The translations under genes were made by a program, and so were the position numbers. A DNA stretch of 34,973 bases from an uncultured Christensenella sp. GTDB lineage: Bacteria > Bacillota > Clostridia > Christensenellales > Borkfalkiaceae. The notes under the pieces were generated by a model. It was given only the letters and a program-made list of their open reading frames with translations, was not told the origin of the DNA and did not search any database. Shown piece by piece: positions 32,635 through 34,973 of this stretch (the first letter of the stretch is position 1; every line of letters begins with the position of its first letter). Location: contig CAJTXM010000017.1 of assembly GCA_910583545.1 (NCBI GenBank), positions 1 through 34,973 of the forward strand, read 5' to 3'.

Positions 32635-32668
32635 CTTCTTTGAAAAAAATTCGAAAGGAGAATTACTT

Positions 32669-33493
32669 ATGAAAGGTAAAAATTTGGCTGCGATTATGGC
32701 GTCTTTCGTAATGGCGGCAACTCTGGCGGGCTGTGCAAATTCGTCCGCTTCAAATGATAAAGATGAAAATTTTTCGGCGTCCGAAGAAATGCCTTCGGTT
32801 CCGCCTTCGGAAGATATTCCCGTTGTCGGGCTTCCAGAAGAGGAAGCTCCCAAAGAGGAGAAGACCGCGTATATAAAAGTTACGGGCGACGGAGTCAATA
32901 TCCGTACGGGCGCAGGTTCGGGCTATAAAGCCGTGGGCACGGCTGAAAAGTCGACGATGTATACTCTGCTCGGCGAAGAAAACGGCTGGTACAGGACGAG
33001 ATACCGCAACAAGACGGTGTACATATCAAAAAAGTACTGCGTCGTAACTCAGATGAACAGCAGTAAAAACGAAAGCATCGAAGCCGTGATAGCGGAGGGT
33101 ACCAACCACCTCGGCACGCCCTACGTCTACGGCGCGGTGCGTCTGCACGACGGTTCGGGTCGGTTTTTGTCGGGATTCAGTATTAACGCGTTCGACTGTT
33201 CTTCGCTTATGCAGTATATGTTCTACAAGGGCGCGGACACGCTGTTGCAGGTCAATACCCGTACTCAGGTTTATCAGGGAAAGACTGTCGGAAAAGCCGA
33301 CTTGAAGCGCGGAGATTTAATGTTCTTTACAAACGCCGCCCGTAAGAATAATAAAGGGGTGGAGAGGATAGGTCACGTCGCGATGTATCTCGGCGATAAC
33401 TGGATACTTCACACGGCTTCCGACTACGCCAAGATAGAGCAGATAAGTCCCACGCGTTGGAGCTACTTTATTCAGGCCCAGAGAATGTTCTGA
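32669..33493 (+). CDS. SH3 and NlpC/P60 cell-wall hydrolase lipoprotein
   Basis: Predicted peptidoglycan endopeptidase at the cell surface, 274 residues. Lipobox LAGC (C22) follows a short signal peptide. After an acidic linker, residues 67-127 form a bacterial SH3 domain (VNIRTGAGSGYKAVG, GWYRTRYRNKTVYIS) that binds wall peptide. The NlpC/P60 domain at 136-274 carries the catalytic C177 in FDCSSLMQYM, H236 in RIGHVAMYLG and H248 in ILHTAS. A longer reading from 32606 would start inside the promoter; ATG 32669 has an AAAGGAG site and begins a proper signal peptide, so it is chosen. Confidence 0.93.
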   Translation: MKGKNLAAIMASFVMAATLAGCANSSASNDKDENFSASEEMPSVPPSEDIPVVGLPEEEAPKEEKTAYIKVTGDGVNIRTGAGSGYKAVGTAEKSTMYTLLGEENGWYRTRYRNKTVYISKKYCVVTQMNSSKNESIEAVIAEGTNHLGTPYVYGAVRLHDGSGRFLSGFSINAFDCSSLMQYMFYKGADTLLQVNTRTQVYQGKTVGKADLKRGDLMFFTNAARKNNKGVERIGHVAMYLGDNWILHTASDYAKIEQISPTRWSYFIQAQRMF

Positions 33494-33505
33494 TAATTAA
33501 AAAAG

Positions 33506-33530
33506 CGGAGGCGAATTTAATTCGCCTCCG
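33506..33530. terminator. Intrinsic terminator, mainly for the minus strand
   Basis: CGGAGGCGAA (33506-33515) pairs with TTCGCCTCCG (33521-33530) around TTTAA. On the minus strand the stem is followed by CTTTTTT, and the loop contains the stop codon of the membrane-protein gene. On the plus strand it is followed by TTATTTGATTT, so it can also end the NlpC/P60 transcript. Confidence 0.88.
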
Positions 33531-34071
33531 TTATTTGATTTAAATTTTCCTGTGCATTGTTTTCTTTTATGGCAAACGCGTTTATTATTACGGAAATTAC
33601 AGCAACTCCTATCGTTACCGACAATAGCGTCAACGGTGCAACTATATTCAGATTCTCGTGTGAAGAGGAAATTTTTACTACCGCATAAATGAAATTTATA
33701 GCCATACAGACGACGAGTGTGCAAACCCCTCTGTATACTTTGAGCAATCTGTTTATGCGTTTCGTATTCCTGTGTGAGATAAGTCCTGCAAATCCGACTA
33801 TTGCGAATACCGTGCAGACAGCTGAAAATATCAACCAGCCGATCAATGATATTACGGCGATAAATCCGCTTATCGCTATCAGAATTACTACTATCAGCAG
33901 TGCGCCTCCCGCACCGCAGTTTACCTCACTGTTTCCGCCTGAAGTACTGCCTTTGAACAGATCGGTAAAATATTGACTGTAACGGACGATAATCATCCAG
34001 GTTGCAAAAATGAGTACCGCAAGCAGTAATATTAAACACAGATCGCAAATTAAATATTTCCTTGTTTTCAT
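33517..34071 (-). CDS. Five-span membrane protein of unknown function
   Basis: A 184-residue hydrophobic protein with about five membrane spans (7-29, 55-77, 78-99, 115-134 and 141-167) and a Gly/Ser-rich loop at 41-56. No known domain was recognised. The start ATG 34071 overlaps the stop of a short open frame read in the same direction (ATGA), suggesting translational coupling. Only a poor ribosome binding site (GAGAA) precedes it. Function unknown. Confidence 0.72.
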   Translation of the reverse strand: MKTRKYLICDLCLILLLAVLIFATWMIIVRYSQYFTDLFKGSTSGGNSEVNCGAGGALLIVVILIAISGFIAVISLIGWLIFSAVCTVFAIVGFAGLISHRNTKRINRLLKVYRGVCTLVVCMAINFIYAVVKISSSHENLNIVAPLTLLSVTIGVAVISVIINAFAIKENNAQENLNQITEAN

Positions 34072-34175
34072 AACGTGTTCTCAAATTCCGTTATCGGCAC
34101 ATCGCCGTTGTCTGCGTAAAAAAAACCGTACTGAATATGATTGCAGGTTTTTTCACTGTTCTTTATTCTCGTCAC
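34068..34175 (-). CDS. Possible 35-residue small protein
   Basis: An open frame from GTG 34175 to TGA 34070-34068 encodes a 35-residue polar peptide whose second half reads like ordinary protein (HIQYGFFYADNGDVPITEF). Its stop overlaps the start of the membrane-protein gene as ATGA. It overlaps the end of the gene at 34153-34398 in another frame, reachable by a +1 shift. No good ribosome binding site was found. It could be a real small gene, a coupling leader, or the remains of a longer frame. Confidence 0.3.
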   Translation of the reverse strand: MTRIKNSEKTCNHIQYGFFYADNGDVPITEFENTL

Positions 34176-34398
34176 TCGGTTTGCCGAAAATAAAGTCGCC
34201 CTGAGGGGGAGGGGGATTTTTCTTTTTTTCTTCCTTTTCCTGCAACTGTTTGAACGTGACCATCAGCGCGCCGAAGACGAACGCGCAGACTATTACGAGG
34301 CAACCCCATATCCAGCCTGCGTAAATGAATACGAAAACCGCCGCTGCCGCCAAAGCCACCGTGAGTATGCAGAACAGAATTCTCAATATCTTATACAT
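34153..34398 (-). CDS. Small two-span membrane protein
   Basis: An 81-residue protein with two close membrane spans (about 5-27 and 29-48) and a cytoplasmic tail rich in Glu/Lys then Pro (EKEEKKKNPPPPQ). No family recognised. A longer reading from 34533 would add a 45-residue stretch coded by AT-rich promoter-like sequence and is not believed. A -10 box lies only six bases before ATG 34398, with no ribosome binding site between, so the mRNA may be leaderless. Confidence 0.68.
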   Translation of the reverse strand: MYKILRILFCILTVALAAAAVFVFIYAGWIWGCLVIVCAFVFGALMVTFKQLQEKEEKKKNPPPPQGDFIFGKPSDENKEQ

Positions 34399-34404
34399 AT
34401 TATT

Positions 34405-34433
34405 ATAATACAGTAAATCGGGATAAAAAGCAA
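34405..34433 (-). promoter_or_regulatory. Promoter of the small membrane protein gene, possibly leaderless
   Basis: On the minus strand TTGCTT (34433-34428) and TATTAT (34410-34405) are 17 bases apart. The expected transcription start falls on or next to the A of ATG 34398. A TATAAT shifted by three bases is an alternative -10. Confidence 0.55.
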
Positions 34434-34551
34434 GAGAAAATTTTGCCGCAACCGCATAAGTAAATGAAATCTTTAAAAAATGTATATATTTTTCTAAAAA
34501 TGTCAAAAATTGACTTTGAGAGAAAAATTTCAAAAATATACAAATATTTTG
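34434..34551. other. AT-rich gap upstream of the rRNA promoters
   Basis: No gene is seen. The stretch is very AT-rich and may act as an UP element for the rRNA promoters. It contains a GTCA-AAAAT-TGAC inverted repeat (34502-34514). Confidence 0.4.
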
Positions 34552-34580
34552 TTGACACTTTTTCTCCTATATGATATTCT
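34552..34580 (+). promoter_or_regulatory. rRNA operon promoter P1
   Basis: Perfect TTGACA (34552-34557), 17-base spacer, TATTCT (34575-34580), preceded by an A/T-rich stretch. It is about 345 bases before the 16S start. Confidence 0.78.
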
Positions 34581-34690
34581 CATTTATGCTTGTAAGTGAG
34601 CGGAAATCTTAATAACGTTTTACGCTGTATTTTGACAAACAAACATAAAAAAAATAAATGAAAATTTATTAAAAAAGTTATGAAATTTGT

Positions 34691-34719
34691 TTGACAAATA
34701 TATTTTTGTGTGTTATTAT
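34691..34719 (+). promoter_or_regulatory. rRNA operon promoter P2
   Basis: Perfect TTGACA (34691-34696), 17-base spacer, TATTAT (34714-34719), about 205 bases before the 16S start. It follows an A/T-rich stretch that may be an UP element. Together with P1 this is the tandem arrangement expected for an rRNA operon. Confidence 0.85.
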
Positions 34720-34725
34720 AGACAA

Positions 34726-34922
34726 GCTTGTTATGCAAGCACCGAATGATTTTTCGGTTAATGAAGTTTAAAAATTGAATAGAAGGAAACGAATTTAAAA
34801 AATAGTTTCTGTCAATTAACTTTGAAGTACATTAGTACCAAAAAGCAAAGTCAGCAAAGATAAATGACTAAATAGTCGAGATAGAGCCACGAACGGTTTA
34901 ACTGTTCGGTTTTATACAAATT
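34726..34922 (+). other. 16S rRNA leader
   Basis: Transcribed spacer between P2 and the mature 16S end. It holds several small hairpins: ACCGAA/TTCGGT (34741-34758), GTAC-ATTA-GTAC, GACT-AAAT-AGTC, and CGAAC/GTTCG (34890-34908) followed by GGTTTT. Leaders of this kind hold antitermination and processing signals; no exact boxA could be named. Confidence 0.6.
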
Positions 34923-34973
34923 AAACTTAAGAGTTTGATTCTGGCTCAGGATGAACGCTGGCGGCGTGCTTAA
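34923..34973 (+). rRNA. rrs: 16S ribosomal RNA, 5' end (partial)
   Basis: The universal 16S start AGAGTTTGATTCTGGCTCAG begins at 34930 and is followed by GATGAACGCTGGCGGCGTGC, running off the window edge. The mature 5' end is placed about seven bases upstream by comparison with E. coli, so it is approximate. Confidence 0.97.

Noticed and set aside
34180..34240. A AAA AAG slippery heptamer in the small membrane protein gene
   Set aside because: A -1 shift there would not enter the frame of the 35-residue candidate, which requires +1, so it does not explain that peptide.
34153..34533. 126-residue reading of the small membrane protein
   Set aside because: The extra 45 N-terminal residues are coded by AT-rich sequence that includes the promoter elements; the natural start is ATG 34398.
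34632..34660. A third TTGACA between the two rRNA promoters
   Set aside because: The hexamer at 34632-34637 is perfect, but the sequence 17 bases on is TAAATG, a poor -10. It may be a weak extra promoter but is not supported enough to list.

Overview
The window looks like chromosome from a monoderm Firmicute, most likely an uncultured Clostridia-type bacterium. Reasons: many short lipoproteins with a lipobox, consensus TTGACA-17-TATAAT promoters set in AT-rich gaps, GGAGG-type ribosome binding sites, and a 16S rRNA 5' end that enters at the right edge with a Firmicutes-like start. Genus cannot be told from the sequence. No mobile element, tRNA or CRISPR array was seen.

Layout. (1) 38-10481, plus strand: a nucleoside-salvage and DNA-use cluster: deoC, deoD, deoB, cdd, a surface 5'-nucleotidase lipoprotein, pyrimidine-nucleoside phosphorylase, thymidine kinase, a large secreted endonuclease I with Ig-like modules, and a small lipoprotein. 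(2) 10531-19914, plus strand: an RDD membrane protein, then a complete CUT1-type ABC importer (ATPase with an unusual histone-like tail, two permeases, solute-binding lipoprotein), then a staphylococcal-nuclease-type lipoprotein and an OB-fold/Ig-like lipoprotein, closed by a strong bidirectional terminator. (3) 19962-22667, minus strand: surE and two tandem NrnA-like DHH phosphoesterases. (4) 22749-25320, plus strand: a fused HAD 5'-nucleotidase/guanylate-kinase-like protein coupled to an FAD-dependent dehydrogenase. (5) 25317-26960: a divergent lipoprotein and SHOCT membrane protein. (6) 26990-31978: a type IIA topoisomerase B/A pair and a DUF1858 protein. (7) 32060-34433: lipoprotein, NlpC/P60 hydrolase, and small membrane proteins on the minus strand. 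(8) 34434-34973: rRNA promoters, leader and the 16S start.

How it fits together. Regions 1-4 contain nearly every step needed to live on external nucleic acid: two secreted or anchored nucleases cut DNA or RNA, a surface 5'-nucleotidase removes phosphate, an ABC importer is available for uptake, DHH enzymes and SurE can finish oligonucleotides and nucleotides, phosphorylases split nucleosides, phosphopentomutase and deoxyribose-phosphate aldolase send the sugar to glycolysis, and thymidine kinase and cytidine deaminase salvage bases. The likely 'system' in this window is therefore a nucleic-acid utilization locus comparable in logic to a polysaccharide utilization locus. That the CUT1 importer carries nucleic-acid breakdown products is inference from context only.
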